Below, piece by piece: positions 8,302 to 16,991 of a stretch of DNA of 64,000 bases. The translations under genes were made by a program, and so were the position numbers. The stretch comes from Kribbella amoyensis (GTDB lineage Bacteria; Actinomycetota; Actinomycetes; Propionibacteriales; Kribbellaceae). The stretch's first letter is position 1. Every line of letters begins with the position of its first letter. The stretch is taken from positions 5,394,001-5,458,000 of the forward strand of contig NZ_VIVK01000001.1 of NCBI RefSeq assembly GCF_007828865.1. The letters are read 5' to 3'. Under the pieces are notes generated by a model. It made no database searches. It was not told the DNA's origin and saw only the letters and a list, made by a program, of their open reading frames with translations.

Positions 8302-9291
8302 ATGAAGTCGCGTATCGCACCGGTCCGCTGGACGCCTCCGCCCACGCCTGCCGCGCGGCGGCCCGACCACCTGGAGGTCGAGGTGGTCGCGTTGCCGGGG
8401 GAGGGGCCCGAGGACACGCTGATCGACGCGGACGGCAGCGTGCTCACCGGGCTGTGCGACGGCCGGATCCTGCGGGTCAGCGCCGACGGCCGGACGATCA
8501 CCACCCTCGCCGACACCGGCGGCCGGCCGCTCGGGCTGGAGTGGCTGCCGGACGGCAAGGTGCTGGTCTGCGACGCGAACCGCGGGCTCCTCACCCTCGA
8601 CCAGGACGGCCGGATCACCACCTTGCTGGCCGAGATCGGCGGCCGCCCGCTGCGGTTCTGCAACAACGCCGCCATCGCCGACGACGGCACGATCTACTTC
8701 ACCGACTCGTCCACCCGGTTCGGGATCGACGAGTGGATGGCCGACCTGCTCGAACACACCAGCACGGGCAGCCTGTACCGGCTCCGCCCCGACGGCGAGG
8801 TGACCCAGCTCGCCACCGGCCGTGCGTTCCCGAACGGTGTCGCGCTGACCGGCGACCAGAAGACGCTGATCTTCGCCGAGACCGCGAGCTACGGGCTGTA
8901 CAAGCTCGACCTGACCGCCGAGGACGCCGAGCCCGAACTGTTCCGGTCGATCCCCGGTCTGCCGGACAACATCGCCCGCGGCTCCGACGGCCTGATCTGG
9001 GTCGCGATCGGCTCGCCCCGGAACCCGCTGCTCGACAACCTGTTGCCCAAGGCCCCGGTACTCCGGCAGGCGGTCTGGGCGTTGCCGGAGGCGCTCAAAC
9101 CGAAGGCGGCCGACGTCATCGAGATCCAGGCGTACGACGACGCCGGCACGCTGGTCCACGATCTGCGCGGCCGGCACGCCCGGTTCCACATGCCGACCGG
9201 GGTGCGTGAGCGGGACGGCAAGGTGTGGCTCAGCAGTATCGGGACGACCCACCTGGCGACGTTCCCGACGCCGGTGAAGGACGCGCGGTGA
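8302..9291 (+). CDS. SMP-30/gluconolactonase/LRE family (strictosidine synthase-like) protein
   Basis: A 329-residue six-bladed beta-propeller protein. The blade repeat is visible as recurring DG(R/K)I/V segments (DGRILRVSADGRTITTLAD, LTLDQDGRITTLLAEIGG). A family metal-site stretch NNAAIADDGTIYFTDSS is followed by AFPNGVALTGDQKTLIFAET. Such enzymes hydrolyse lactones or similar esters with a divalent cation, but the substrate here is unknown. There is no signal peptide, so it is cytoplasmic. The leaderless -10 box supports the ATG at 8302. Confidence 0.88.
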   Translation: MKSRIAPVRWTPPPTPAARRPDHLEVEVVALPGEGPEDTLIDADGSVLTGLCDGRILRVSADGRTITTLADTGGRPLGLEWLPDGKVLVCDANRGLLTLDQDGRITTLLAEIGGRPLRFCNNAAIADDGTIYFTDSSTRFGIDEWMADLLEHTSTGSLYRLRPDGEVTQLATGRAFPNGVALTGDQKTLIFAETASYGLYKLDLTAEDAEPELFRSIPGLPDNIARGSDGLIWVAIGSPRNPLLDNLLPKAPVLRQAVWALPEALKPKAADVIEIQAYDDAGTLVHDLRGRHARFHMPTGVRERDGKVWLSSIGTTHLATFPTPVKDAR

Positions 9292-9299
9292 AGTAGCGG

Positions 9300-10097
9300 T
9301 CAGCCGATCTGCCAGGAGCGCTTCGACAGCCCGTACCAGAATCCGTCGACGACCGTCTCGGCCGAGCGCAGCGACTCCTCGGCCGCCCCGAGCGAGACGA
9401 ACAACGGCGCGAAGTGCTCGGTCCGCGGGTGCGCGAGCCCGGCCGCCGGGGCCTTGTGCGGGAAGTCGATCAGCGAGTCCACGTCCTGGTTCGCGAGCGC
9501 CCGCCTGGCCCAGTCGTCGAACTCGATGGACCAGGTCGGTGCCGTCGCGTCGGACGGTCCGCCGAGGTTGATCGCGCTCAGGTTGTGGGTGGTGAACCCG
9601 CTCCCGACGATCAGCACGCCCTGGTCGCGCAACGGCGCCAGCTTCCGCCCGATCGCGTACAACTGGGCCGGGTCGAGGGTCGGCATCGACACCTGGAGCA
9701 CGGGGATGTCCGCGTCCGGGTACATCTCCTTCAACGGCACGTACGCGCCGTGGTCGAGGCCGCGCGCCGGGTCGTCGTACACGGGCGTGCCCGGGACCTG
9801 CAGCAGCTTGCGGACCTGCGCGGCGAGCTCGGGCGCACCCGGTGCGGCGTACTGCACCTGGTAGTAGCGCTCGGGGAAGCCCCAGAAGTCGTACAGCAGC
9901 GGCACCGTCTCGGTGGCCCCGAGGGTCAGCGGCGCGGCCTCCCAGTGCGCCGAGACGATCAGGATCGCGGTCGGCTTCGCCAGGCGCGCGGACACGGCGG
10001 CCAGCTCGGCCTTCCAGGTGGTGTCGTCGGCCAGCGGCGGCGCGCCGTGGCTCAGGTACAGCACGGGGGTCCGGCTGCGCTCCAGCGTCTCGGTCAT
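9300..10097 (-). CDS. DODA-type extradiol aromatic ring-opening dioxygenase (LigB/YgiD family)
   Basis: A 265-residue class III extradiol dioxygenase-fold enzyme. Metal-ligand motifs are seen in order: LYLSHGAPPL near the N-terminus, IVSAHWEAAP at about residue 50, and a C-terminal LIVGSGFTTHNLSAIN. Bacterial members cleave catecholic rings with Fe or Zn (YgiD converts DOPA), but the actual substrate is unknown. The ATG at 10097 begins the family N-terminus (MTETLERS). The open frame upstream runs into BCCT-gene antisense and was not used. It is monocistronic. Confidence 0.87.
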   Translation of the reverse strand: MTETLERSRTPVLYLSHGAPPLADDTTWKAELAAVSARLAKPTAILIVSAHWEAAPLTLGATETVPLLYDFWGFPERYYQVQYAAPGAPELAAQVRKLLQVPGTPVYDDPARGLDHGAYVPLKEMYPDADIPVLQVSMPTLDPAQLYAIGRKLAPLRDQGVLIVGSGFTTHNLSAINLGGPSDATAPTWSIEFDDWARRALANQDVDSLIDFPHKAPAAGLAHPRTEHFAPLFVSLGAAEESLRSAETVVDGFWYGLSKRSWQIG

Positions 10098-10188
10098 CAC
10101 GGGTCCTACCTCTCGGAAAGAGTCTTGCACTCTCCAATGTAGTTGAACCCTCAATTTATTCCCAGCCCCCCGGCCGGGGCAACGACGA

Positions 10189-10220
10189 GGCGCCGCGGAT
10201 CCGGAAGGATCCACGGCGCC
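10189..10220 (-). terminator. Hairpin terminator of the BCCT gene
   Basis: Two 14-nt arms (GGCGCCGCGGATCC and its near-complement, one mismatch) flank a GGAA tetraloop. It lies 23 bases past the stop of the leftward BCCT gene. Confidence 0.65.
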
Positions 10221-10242
10221 CGGTCGGTCACCAACGGCCTGG

Positions 10243-12012
10243 TCAGGGCTTCGGCGGCGGCACCTCGTCGCGCTTCTGCGGCGACTCGGGCACCGGCGGC
10301 GCCTCCTGGTCGTGCCCGTTGCCGGACACGACCAGGGTGAAGTCCTCACCGTGCGTCGACACACCTTCGATGACGGCGGCTTCGACGGCCTCACTGCCGA
10401 TCGCGTTCCGGAGCATCAGGGGATCGGTCCTGAGGTCCTTGGCGAGGGCGACCGCGAGCCCGACCATCACCAGCGCGAACGGCAACGCCGCGACGATCGT
10501 CAGGTCCCGGAGTCCGGCGAGTGCTTCCTCGCCGCCGCCGCCGACCAGCAGCATCACCGCCGCGACGGCACCGGTGAGCACACCCCAGAAGATCACCAGC
10601 GGCTTCTTCGGCTCGATCGCGCCGCGCTCGGACAGCGTGCCCATCACGATCGAGGCGGCGTCGGCGCCGGAGACGAAGAAGATCGCCACCAGGACGACGA
10701 CCAGGATCGTGGTGATCGAGGTGAGCGGCAACTGGTCGAGCAGCCCGAACAGCTGGCCCTCGGCCGTGGACTGGCCGGCCAGATCGGTACCGGTCCGCTG
10801 CGTGTGGATGGCCGCACCACCGAAGATGCAGAACCACAGCAGGCTGACCAGCGACGGCACCAGCAGCACGCCGGTGACGAACTGCCGGATGGTCCGGCCG
10901 CGGCTGATCCGGGCGATGAACATGCCGACGAACGGCGTCCAGGAGATCCACCAGGCCCAGTAGAAGACGGTCCAGCCGGACAGCCACTCGGCCATCGCGT
11001 CGCCACCACTGGCCTCGGTCCGCGCGGCCATGTCGGCCAGGTCGCGGAAGTAGTCGCCGATCGCGGTCGGGACCAGGTTGAGGATCAGCACGGTCGGGCC
11101 GACCACGAAGACGAACACGGCCAGGACGACCGCGAGCACCATGTTGATGTTCGACAGCCACTGGATGCCCTTGGCGACACCGGACACCGCGGACGCGACG
11201 AAGGCGGCGGTCAGGATCGCGATCACGGCTACCAGCAGGCCGTTGCCGGCCTTGTCCAGCCAGCCGAGGATCTGCACGCCCGAGCCGATCTGCAGGGCCC
11301 CGAGACCCAACGAGGCGGCCGAGCCGAACAGGGTCGCGAAGATCGCCAGGCCGTCGATCAGCTTGCCGATCGGGCCCTCGGTCCGGCGGCCCAGCAGCGG
11401 GGCGAACGCGGAGCTGATCAGCTGCGAGCGGCCGCGCCGGAAGGTGCCGTAGGCAATCGCCAGGCCGACCACCGCGTAGATCGCCCACGGGTGCAGGGTC
11501 CAGTGGAACAGCGTGGTCGCCATCGCCGTCTCGAGCGCCTGGGACGAGCCGGCCTCGACGGTCCCGGGCGGCGGGGCGGTGAAGTGGGTGAGCGGTTCGC
11601 TGACGCCGTAGAACATCAGGCCGATGCCCATCCCGGCGCTGAACATCATCGCGACCCAGGAGACGGTCTTGAACTCGGGCTGCTCGTCGTCGGCGCCGAG
11701 CGGGATCCGGCCGTAGCGCCCGGCCGCGAGCCAGAGCACGTAGACGACGAAGCCGGAGGCCAGCAGGACGAAGAGCCAGCCGGTGTTGCTCTCGACCCAG
11801 GTCAGGGCCGAACCGGAGGCGGAGCCGAGGCCGGCCGAGTCGACGAAGCCCCAGACGACGAACGCGAGGGCGATCAGTCCGGTGACGCCGAAGACGACCC
11901 GGTCCAGTCCTGAATCGCGACTTCGGCTACCGGGCGGTGGTGGTGCTGCGAGTGCTGGATGGTCGTGATTCGACGCGGGGTCCTGGTCGGAGTGGTCCGG
12001 GCGGCTGTCCAT
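10243..12012 (-). CDS. BCCT family (betaine/carnitine/choline) transporter
   Basis: A 589-residue secondary transporter of compatible solutes with about twelve membrane segments. Family signatures are clear: GMGIG in the substrate/Na-binding helix (MMFSAGMGIGLMFYGVSEP) and the tryptophan box FYWAWWISWTPFVGMF. The N-terminal tail (about 40 residues, Asp/Pro-rich) and a roughly 80-residue cytoplasmic C-terminal tail resemble osmosensing BCCT carriers, so it probably imports glycine betaine or choline under hyperosmotic stress. ATG 12012 was preferred over an upstream in-frame start, since the extra 35 residues are Arg-rich and lack family similarity. Confidence 0.93.
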   Translation of the reverse strand: MDSRPDHSDQDPASNHDHPALAAPPPPGSRSRDSGLDRVVFGVTGLIALAFVVWGFVDSAGLGSASGSALTWVESNTGWLFVLLASGFVVYVLWLAAGRYGRIPLGADDEQPEFKTVSWVAMMFSAGMGIGLMFYGVSEPLTHFTAPPPGTVEAGSSQALETAMATTLFHWTLHPWAIYAVVGLAIAYGTFRRGRSQLISSAFAPLLGRRTEGPIGKLIDGLAIFATLFGSAASLGLGALQIGSGVQILGWLDKAGNGLLVAVIAILTAAFVASAVSGVAKGIQWLSNINMVLAVVLAVFVFVVGPTVLILNLVPTAIGDYFRDLADMAARTEASGGDAMAEWLSGWTVFYWAWWISWTPFVGMFIARISRGRTIRQFVTGVLLVPSLVSLLWFCIFGGAAIHTQRTGTDLAGQSTAEGQLFGLLDQLPLTSITTILVVVLVAIFFVSGADAASIVMGTLSERGAIEPKKPLVIFWGVLTGAVAAVMLLVGGGGEEALAGLRDLTIVAALPFALVMVGLAVALAKDLRTDPLMLRNAIGSEAVEAAVIEGVSTHGEDFTLVVSGNGHDQEAPPVPESPQKRDEVPPPKP

Positions 12013-12202
12013 ATCGATGGCCACAGATAAGTCACGCCTCGCTTCGGCGCGCCTCCGTTTCCTTGGGTTAGGGGAGAAGTGCCTTACGACCGTGTCGAAG
12101 TTCGTGGCAGAACGCAACTATCGTGTGATCGGCCACATTTGCGCAGGCAGGTCACGGCGCGGCCCGACGGACGGCGTACCGCATCGTGTACCCAGTACCC
12201 CG

Positions 12203-12208
12203 TACTGT
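12203..12208 (+). promoter_or_regulatory. Leaderless -10 box of the second LLM gene
   Basis: TACTGT is 7 nt before the ATG at 12216, without a ribosome site. It favours this start over a GTG ten codons upstream. Confidence 0.55.
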
Positions 12209-12215
12209 GCGGGCC

Positions 12216-13073
12216 ATGCGTTTCGGAATCACGATCCTGCCGGAGTTCCGCTGGGCGGACGCCGCCCCGCGCTGGCGCCGCGCCGAGGAACTCGGCTTCG
12301 ACCACGCCTGGACCTACGACCACCTGACCTGGGGCGGCCTGCAGGACTCACCCTGGTACAGCACGACCGCGACCCTCACCGCGGCCGCGCTGATCACCTC
12401 GACGGTCCGGCTCGGGACCTTCGTGACCTCGCCGAACTTCCGGCACCCGCTGGCCCTGACCCGTGAGATCCTCGCCCTCGACGACGTGTCGAACGGCCGG
12501 TTCGTCTGCGGTATCGGCGCGGGCGGCGGGATCGACTCGACCATCCTCGGCGGCCCCGAACTGACCCCGCGGCAGAAGGTCGACCGGCTGGCCGAGTTCA
12601 CCGAGCTGCTGGACCGGCTGCTGACCACCGACGGGGTCGACTTCCGCGGCGAGTACTTCGCCACGGTGAACGGCCGGACCCTGCCCGGCTGCGTCCAGCA
12701 ACCGCGGGTCCCGTTCGTGATGGCGGCCAACGGTCCGCGGTCGCTGCAGCTGGCCGCCCGGTACGGCGCCGGCTGGGTCACCACCGGCCGCAGGTCCGAC
12801 GACCTGGACAGCTGGTTCGCCTCGGTCGCCGAGCTGAGTCGCCGGCTGGACGACCTCCGCGACGGCCGGCCGCTCGACCGCTACCTGTCGCTGGACTCGC
12901 ACCAGTACTCGCTCACCAGCGTGGCCGCTTTCGAGGACGCGGTCGGCCGCGCCGCCGAGCTCGGCTTCACCGACGTCATCACCCACTGGCCCCGCGCGGA
13001 GGGGGTCTACGCCGGCACCGAGGACACGCTGGAGCGGGTCGTCGCCGAGGTCATTCCCCGGTACCGCGGCTAG
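12216..13073 (+). CDS. LLM class (F420- or FMN-dependent) oxidoreductase
   Basis: A 285-residue luciferase-like TIM-barrel protein beginning MRFGITILPEFRWADAAPRW. Typical elements are AEELGFDHAWTYDHLTWG, the LGTFVTSPNFRHPLALTREILALDDVSNGRFVCGIGAGG block and PFVMAANGPRSLQLAARYGAGWVTTG. These place it among F420-dependent oxidoreductases or flavin monooxygenases of unknown substrate. It converges with the next gene, and the two coding regions overlap by 23 bp. Confidence 0.88.
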   Translation: MRFGITILPEFRWADAAPRWRRAEELGFDHAWTYDHLTWGGLQDSPWYSTTATLTAAALITSTVRLGTFVTSPNFRHPLALTREILALDDVSNGRFVCGIGAGGGIDSTILGGPELTPRQKVDRLAEFTELLDRLLTTDGVDFRGEYFATVNGRTLPGCVQQPRVPFVMAANGPRSLQLAARYGAGWVTTGRRSDDLDSWFASVAELSRRLDDLRDGRPLDRYLSLDSHQYSLTSVAAFEDAVGRAAELGFTDVITHWPRAEGVYAGTEDTLERVVAEVIPRYRG

Positions 13074-13551
13074 TGCGCCGGACGTAGGCGGGCAGGACGT
13101 ACCAGAAGCCGACGAACCAGACCAGGACGAGGGCCACGATCACGAGCGCGACGGTTCGGCTGAGAACCACGTCCAGGGCGAGCAGGACGCCGCCGCAGAT
13201 CGCCGCGATCAGGAAGACCAGGCCGGCGCTGGCGAGGTGGTTCGCGATCGGGACGAGGCGGTCGCGCAGCCGTTGCTGGAAGACCATCCGGTGGAAGGAC
13301 ACCGGCGCCAGGAAGAGGCCGACCGCGAGCGCCGAGGCGACCAGGGTGCCCGCGTACACGTCGTGGGTGAACTGGTCGGCCTCCTGGAAGCGACTCTGGA
13401 AGGCGATGGTGAGCAGGAAGGCGAACAGGATCTGGGTGCCGGTCTGGGCCAGCCGCAGCTCTTGGAGCAGCTCGTTCCAGTGCCGGTCGAGCCGCTCGCC
13501 CTCGTCCTCGTCCGGGCGATGGTAGTCGCCGCCCCTGTCATGTTCGGTCAT
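13051..13551 (-). CDS. DUF6328-like integral membrane protein
   Basis: A 166-residue protein with an acidic cytoplasmic N-terminus (HDRGGDYHRPDEDEGERLDRHW), a conserved LLQELRLAQTGTQILFAFLLTIAFQSRF helix pair and three further hydrophobic segments, giving about four membrane helices in all. The pattern fits a widespread actinobacterial family (DUF6328) of unknown function. ATG 13551 begins MTEHDRGG. The upstream open frame is antisense to the cspA terminator. Its 3' end overlaps the convergent LLM gene by 23 bp. Confidence 0.8.
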   Translation of the reverse strand: MTEHDRGGDYHRPDEDEGERLDRHWNELLQELRLAQTGTQILFAFLLTIAFQSRFQEADQFTHDVYAGTLVASALAVGLFLAPVSFHRMVFQQRLRDRLVPIANHLASAGLVFLIAAICGGVLLALDVVLSRTVALVIVALVLVWFVGFWYVLPAYVRRTSRGTGE

Positions 13552-13629
13552 CGTTCTCCTGTCCCCTCGGCGGTAGCTCCTTGGTACCCCAAGCTGAGCC
13601 GGCAGGAAACGGGCCGGGCCGAACACGGC

Positions 13630-13665
13630 GAACGGGCCGCACACCCACCGGTGTGCGGCCCGTTC
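13630..13665 (-). terminator. Hairpin terminator of the cold-shock gene
   Basis: A perfect 15-bp stem (GAACGGGCCGCACAC with its complement) and a 6-nt loop lie about 30 bases past the cspA stop. Confidence 0.75.
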
Positions 13666-13696
13666 GAGGATTCCTGAAAGGGTCTGACTCCTCAGG

Positions 13697-13900
13697 TCAG
13701 ATCGCGCGGATGTTCTCCGCCTGCAGCCCCTTCTGGCCCTGGGTGATCTCGAACTCGACCCGCTGGTTCTCGTCCAGCGAGCGGAAGCCCGACATCTGGA
13801 TGGCCGAGTAGTGCGCGAACACGTCCGCGCCACCGTCATCCGGGGTGATGAAGCCGAAGCCCTTGTCAGCGTTGAACCACTTGACAGTACCGACAGCCAT
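13697..13900 (-). CDS. cspA: Cold-shock protein (CspA family)
   Basis: A 67-residue single OB-fold domain that binds single-stranded RNA and DNA and melts RNA structure. Both nucleic-acid-binding motifs are intact: RNP1 (KGFGFITP) and RNP2 (VFAHYSAI). The start MAVGTVKWFNADKG is the canonical family N-terminus, and the ATG has an AGGAG site 8-12 nt upstream. A long leader is likely, as in other csp genes, since no promoter-like sequence is close to the ATG. A strong hairpin terminates it. Confidence 0.97.
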   Translation of the reverse strand: MAVGTVKWFNADKGFGFITPDDGGADVFAHYSAIQMSGFRSLDENQRVEFEITQGQKGLQAENIRAI

Positions 13901-14373
13901 TTGTCTATCTCCTCGATGGCTTGTAACAATCCGTGACCCACACCTCATGGGCCACGCGTCGCCGAAAGGCCCCAGACGACAAAACCGGCCATGCAGCACA
14001 GCGAAAGTCAGTGGGAGTCCAAAACTGCAACGGCATAACTGTAGCCGGTTTGGGGCCTGCGGGAAGGGGTGATCGGGAACACGTGTCGCGGAAAGTCGCC
14101 GGTCGCTACCCTCCGTGGCCGGCCTTGAAGCTCGTGCGCGTCCGTGCGGGCGCGCGCGAGGGCACGCTGCGGAGACAACGAAACCCCCGCCGACCTGCTG
14201 ATTTGCTGTGCGGCCGGTGGGCGGTGCCGGTTCCGCGAACCCGACAAGGTAGGACAGCCCGGTCTGTACACCGGGTGATCAGTGCCAAATTGCCCGGCGT
14301 GTCGCGCGAAGCTGGACAGGTCCGGCCGCACCCGGAAGGGTTGACGGTCAACGGCGATCCCAGGGAGGTCCGG
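13901..14373. other. Divergent intergenic region between cspA and the emfourin gene
   Basis: About 470 bp without a supportable gene. It should contain the cspA leader and promoter (leftward) and the emfourin promoter (rightward). Seen in it are a 13-bp palindrome at 14340-14352 and a weak CCCGG/CCGGG hairpin at 14258-14275. The rest shows nothing I recognise. Confidence 0.5.
14340..14352. promoter_or_regulatory. Palindrome upstream of the emfourin gene, possible operator
   Basis: GTTGACGGTCAAC is a perfect 13-bp palindrome about a central G. It ends 21 bases before the GTG start of the emfourin-like gene, just upstream of its ribosome site. The binding protein is unknown. Confidence 0.35.
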
Positions 14374-14652
14374 GTGTTCCTGACCGTACGACGCAGCGGT
14401 GGTTTCGCCGGGCTGACAGCCTCCGGCGAGTTGGAGACGACCGGCGAGCCCGACGTAAACCGGCTGGAGGCGGCCGCGCACGGACTGGACCAGGCCCGCC
14501 TCGGGACCGGCCGCCCGCAGGCCGACCGGTACGTCTACCGGCTCGAGGTCCGGACCGAGCCGAGCGCCGAGCCGGTCACGTACACCGTGGCCGAGCAGGA
14601 CCTGGACGAGACGACCGCCTGGCTGCTCGACCGGATCCTCACCGGCTCCTAA
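14374..14652 (+). CDS. Emfourin-like protealysin inhibitor
   Basis: A 92-residue protein resembling emfourin, the proteinaceous inhibitor of M4-family metalloproteases such as protealysin. The hallmark is the N-terminal strand with an RRSGGFAGL segment, followed by a Leu/Ala-rich helix and a YVYRLEV strand. Known emfourin genes normally sit next to an M4 protease gene. None is seen here, so this is an orphan copy. GTG 14374 was chosen because AGGGAGG precedes it by 5 nt and it matches family length. Its stop overlaps the convergent fructosamine kinase stop by 4 bases. Confidence 0.75.
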   Translation: MFLTVRRSGGFAGLTASGELETTGEPDVNRLEAAAHGLDQARLGTGRPQADRYVYRLEVRTEPSAEPVTYTVAEQDLDETTAWLLDRILTGS

Positions 14653-15413
14653 CAGGCCCGCGCGGTCGCGAGCGCCTGGGAGACGTACCCGCCGCCGAAC
14701 AGGACGACGTGGACGAGCAAGGGGTGCAACTGGTGCAGCCCGATCCGGCTCTCCCACCCGGCGGTGAGCGGCCGGACTTCGTCGTACGCGGCCAGGACCC
14801 GGTCGAGGTGGGGTAGTCCGAAGAGGGCGAGCATGGCCAGGTCGGTCTCGCGGTGGCCCCCGTGCGCGGCCGGGTCGATCAGGTGGGCGCCGTCGGCCGC
14901 CCACACCACGTTCCCCGACCAGAGGTCGCCGTGGATCCGGCAGGGCCGCTCCGTGGGATCGTCGTACCGGCCGGCCGCCAGGTCCCGGCAGATCCGCTCG
15001 AAGACCTCGGTCTCGCGGTGGTCCAGCGTGCCCTGGTCGAACGCGGCCCGCACGAACGGGCGGATCCGCAGGTCCGCGAAGACCTCGCCCCACGACCTGG
15101 TCGGCGCGTGGGCATGCGGGAGGGACACGGTACCGATGTAGCCGTCGGAGTCCCAGCCGTCCGGGGGCGCGCCGAACCAGCGCGCCCCGGCCTCGTGGGT
15201 CCGGGCGAGCCGTCGGCCGAACTCCTCGGCGGCGGCCCGCGTCGGGGCCACGGGTTCGAGGCGTCGCGTCGACAGCCGGTCCGCCGAGACCTCGAGCGGC
15301 TCGGCCACCGGGACCCCGCCGGGGACGGTGAGCCAGCGCAGACCGGCGGCCTCGACCTCGAAGAATCCGGGCGGGGCGCCGGGCCGCTGTTTGACGAAGG
15401 CGGGGACCGTCAT
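14649..15413 (-). CDS. Fructosamine kinase family protein
   Basis: A 254-residue kinase of the aminoglycoside-phosphotransferase fold. It would phosphorylate sugar moieties of glycated amines so that the adduct breaks down. The catalytic loop RIHGDLWSGNVVW (Asp base, Asn metal ligand) and the metal-binding LIDPAAHGGHRETDLAML, diagnostic of the fructosamine kinase family, are present. FVKQRPG supplies the ATP-site Lys. The length is a little short of the usual 290, mostly at the N-terminus. It is divergent from the VOC gene. Confidence 0.88.
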   Translation of the reverse strand: MTVPAFVKQRPGAPPGFFEVEAAGLRWLTVPGGVPVAEPLEVSADRLSTRRLEPVAPTRAAAEEFGRRLARTHEAGARWFGAPPDGWDSDGYIGTVSLPHAHAPTRSWGEVFADLRIRPFVRAAFDQGTLDHRETEVFERICRDLAAGRYDDPTERPCRIHGDLWSGNVVWAADGAHLIDPAAHGGHRETDLAMLALFGLPHLDRVLAAYDEVRPLTAGWESRIGLHQLHPLLVHVVLFGGGYVSQALATARAC

Positions 15414-15608
15414 GCCGGGCACTCTGCCAGCTCTCCGGGGCAGCCGATCAGCGGGCCGGCGGGACAACTTCGGTCTCAGCTCGGTACCGGGCGTGTCGAA
15501 AGGTGCACATTGCCGGTCCGACCTGTCATCGTTACCGGTCGGGCCTTCTGACCAGGACGGGCCCGCACGCCAGGAGACAGCTCCTGACAAAGGGAAGTTG
15601 GAGGACAG

Positions 15609-16025
15609 ATGACGCAGGTGGCAGAGCAGCCGGGCCTCAGTGCCGGGCGGCTCGGCTCGGTGGTGCTGGACTGCCCGGACCCACTCGAGCTCGCCGAGTT
15701 CTATTCGGCGCTGGTGGGTCTGGAGATCGACGAGCACGGTGACGACGACTGGCAGAGCCTGACCGGCCCTGGCGCGTCGCTCGGCGTCTCGACGATCGCC
15801 TTCCGGCGCTCGGAGGACTACGTTCCCGCCACTTGGCCGGGAACCGACGCGCAGCAGCTCCATCTCGACCTCATCGTCGAGGACCTGGCCAGCGGCCACG
15901 CGCGGGTGACCGCGCTCGGAGCGGTGCCGCTCGACCCGATCGACGCCCCGCCGGCCGGCCACGACCGCGGCTGGCGGGTGTACGCCGATCCGGCGGGCCA
16001 CCCGTTCCGGATCTGCCTGGAGTGA
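15609..16025 (+). CDS. VOC family (glyoxalase-like) protein
   Basis: A 138-residue protein of two beta-alpha-beta-beta-beta modules. The first starts LGSVVLDCPDPLELAEFYSALVGLE and the second ends GWRVYADPAGHPFRICLE. This 'glyoxalase-like domain' subgroup is common in actinomycetes and mostly uncharacterised. A metal ligand may be the His in QQLHLDLIVED. The ATG is preceded by GGAGG. A strong terminator follows. Confidence 0.88.
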   Translation: MTQVAEQPGLSAGRLGSVVLDCPDPLELAEFYSALVGLEIDEHGDDDWQSLTGPGASLGVSTIAFRRSEDYVPATWPGTDAQQLHLDLIVEDLASGHARVTALGAVPLDPIDAPPAGHDRGWRVYADPAGHPFRICLE

Positions 16026-16056
16026 TCCCGGCAGACGACCGCTGACAGGTCGACCG

Positions 16057-16091
16057 ACGGCCGGTCACCCCACGACGGGGTGACCGGCCGT
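16057..16091. terminator. Bidirectional hairpin terminator
   Basis: A perfect 15-bp stem (ACGGCCGGTCACCCC and its complement) with loop ACGAC lies between the convergent VOC and PhyH genes. Confidence 0.8.
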
Positions 16092-16106
16092 TCGTCGTTC
16101 CCGGGG

Positions 16107-16898
16107 TCAGGCCCAGTCGGCGCTGTCCGCGAACGGGTAGTGCCGGCCCTCGGCGTACCGCGGCCGCGGCTGGTAGTTGTTCACTCCCGGTGCACCCTGC
16201 AGGTGGAACGCGCTCGGGTACGGCGTCTCCGGGTCGGTGATCCGCGTCGACGTCGGGATGTAGCGGATCGTCAGTCCGCAGCGCCGGTGCGGCGAGGTGT
16301 TGGCGTTGCTGCCGTGCACGATGTTCGGATGGTGCACCTCGACGTCACCGGGGGCGAGCACCATGTCGACCGCGCGGTCCTCGTCCACCTCGACGGCGAT
16401 CTCTTTGCCGAGCACGCTCTCGACAGCCGTGTTGTCGCGCATCTGCAGGACCTGGTTCCGGTGGCTGCCCGGGATCACCCGCACGCACCCGTTCTCCGGG
16501 GTCGAGCGGTCGACCGCGAGCCAGAGTGTCACCACCTGCATCGGGTCCAGCGGCCAGAACGCGGCGTCCTGGTGCCACAGCACCGGCTGGCCGGAGTACG
16601 GCGGCTTCGAGATGTAGTGCGACGCGAACAACGCCAGGTCCGGCCCGACGAACAACTCCGCGATCCGCAGCAATCGCGGGTCGCTGATCAGCCGTACCCA
16701 GAACGGGTCGTCGCGGAGGAACACGTGGCCCAGCTGCTCGGGCCGGACGTCCGGATGCCGCTCCTGCAGCCACTCCACGTGGCCGTTCACCTCGTTGATC
16801 AGGTCCTGGTCGAGCACGTCGCGGAAGATGACGTACCCGTCCCGCTCGAACTGCTCCAGCGCCTCACCGGACACCTGGTGATCCGTGCCAGTCGTCAT
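16107..16898 (-). CDS. Phytanoyl-CoA dioxygenase (PhyH) family protein
   Basis: A 263-residue Fe(II)/2-oxoglutarate oxygenase with a double-stranded beta-helix core. The iron ligands are H109 and D111 (VLWHQDAAFWPLDP) and H195 (HPNIVHGSNAN). R in RCGLTIRYIP would bind 2-oxoglutarate. Bacterial PhyH proteins hydroxylate diverse small molecules, so the substrate is open. ATG 16898 has an AAGGAGAT ribosome site. It is divergent from an AraC-type regulator with a 93-bp gap, and that regulator probably controls it. Confidence 0.9.
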   Translation of the reverse strand: MTTGTDHQVSGEALEQFERDGYVIFRDVLDQDLINEVNGHVEWLQERHPDVRPEQLGHVFLRDDPFWVRLISDPRLLRIAELFVGPDLALFASHYISKPPYSGQPVLWHQDAAFWPLDPMQVVTLWLAVDRSTPENGCVRVIPGSHRNQVLQMRDNTAVESVLGKEIAVEVDEDRAVDMVLAPGDVEVHHPNIVHGSNANTSPHRRCGLTIRYIPTSTRITDPETPYPSAFHLQGAPGVNNYQPRPRYAEGRHYPFADSADWA

Positions 16899-16979
16899 GC
16901 CGATCTCCTTCGCCGTGGCCTGGTTCGATCCTCGATCGGCGAGGTCCTGCGGGACTAGTAGCGAGGACGCGGGAACTTG

Positions 16980-16985
16980 TAGCGT
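16980..16985 (+). promoter_or_regulatory. Leaderless -10 box of the AraC gene
   Basis: TAGCGT lies 6 nt before the GTG at 16992, with no ribosome site. Confidence 0.5.
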
Positions 16986-16991
16986 GTTGAT

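Noticed and set aside
14340..14352. LexA/SOS box
   Set aside because: The palindrome GTTGACGGTCAAC does not match the actinobacterial SOS box pattern (TCGAAC-N4-GTTCGA), so only an unnamed operator is proposed.
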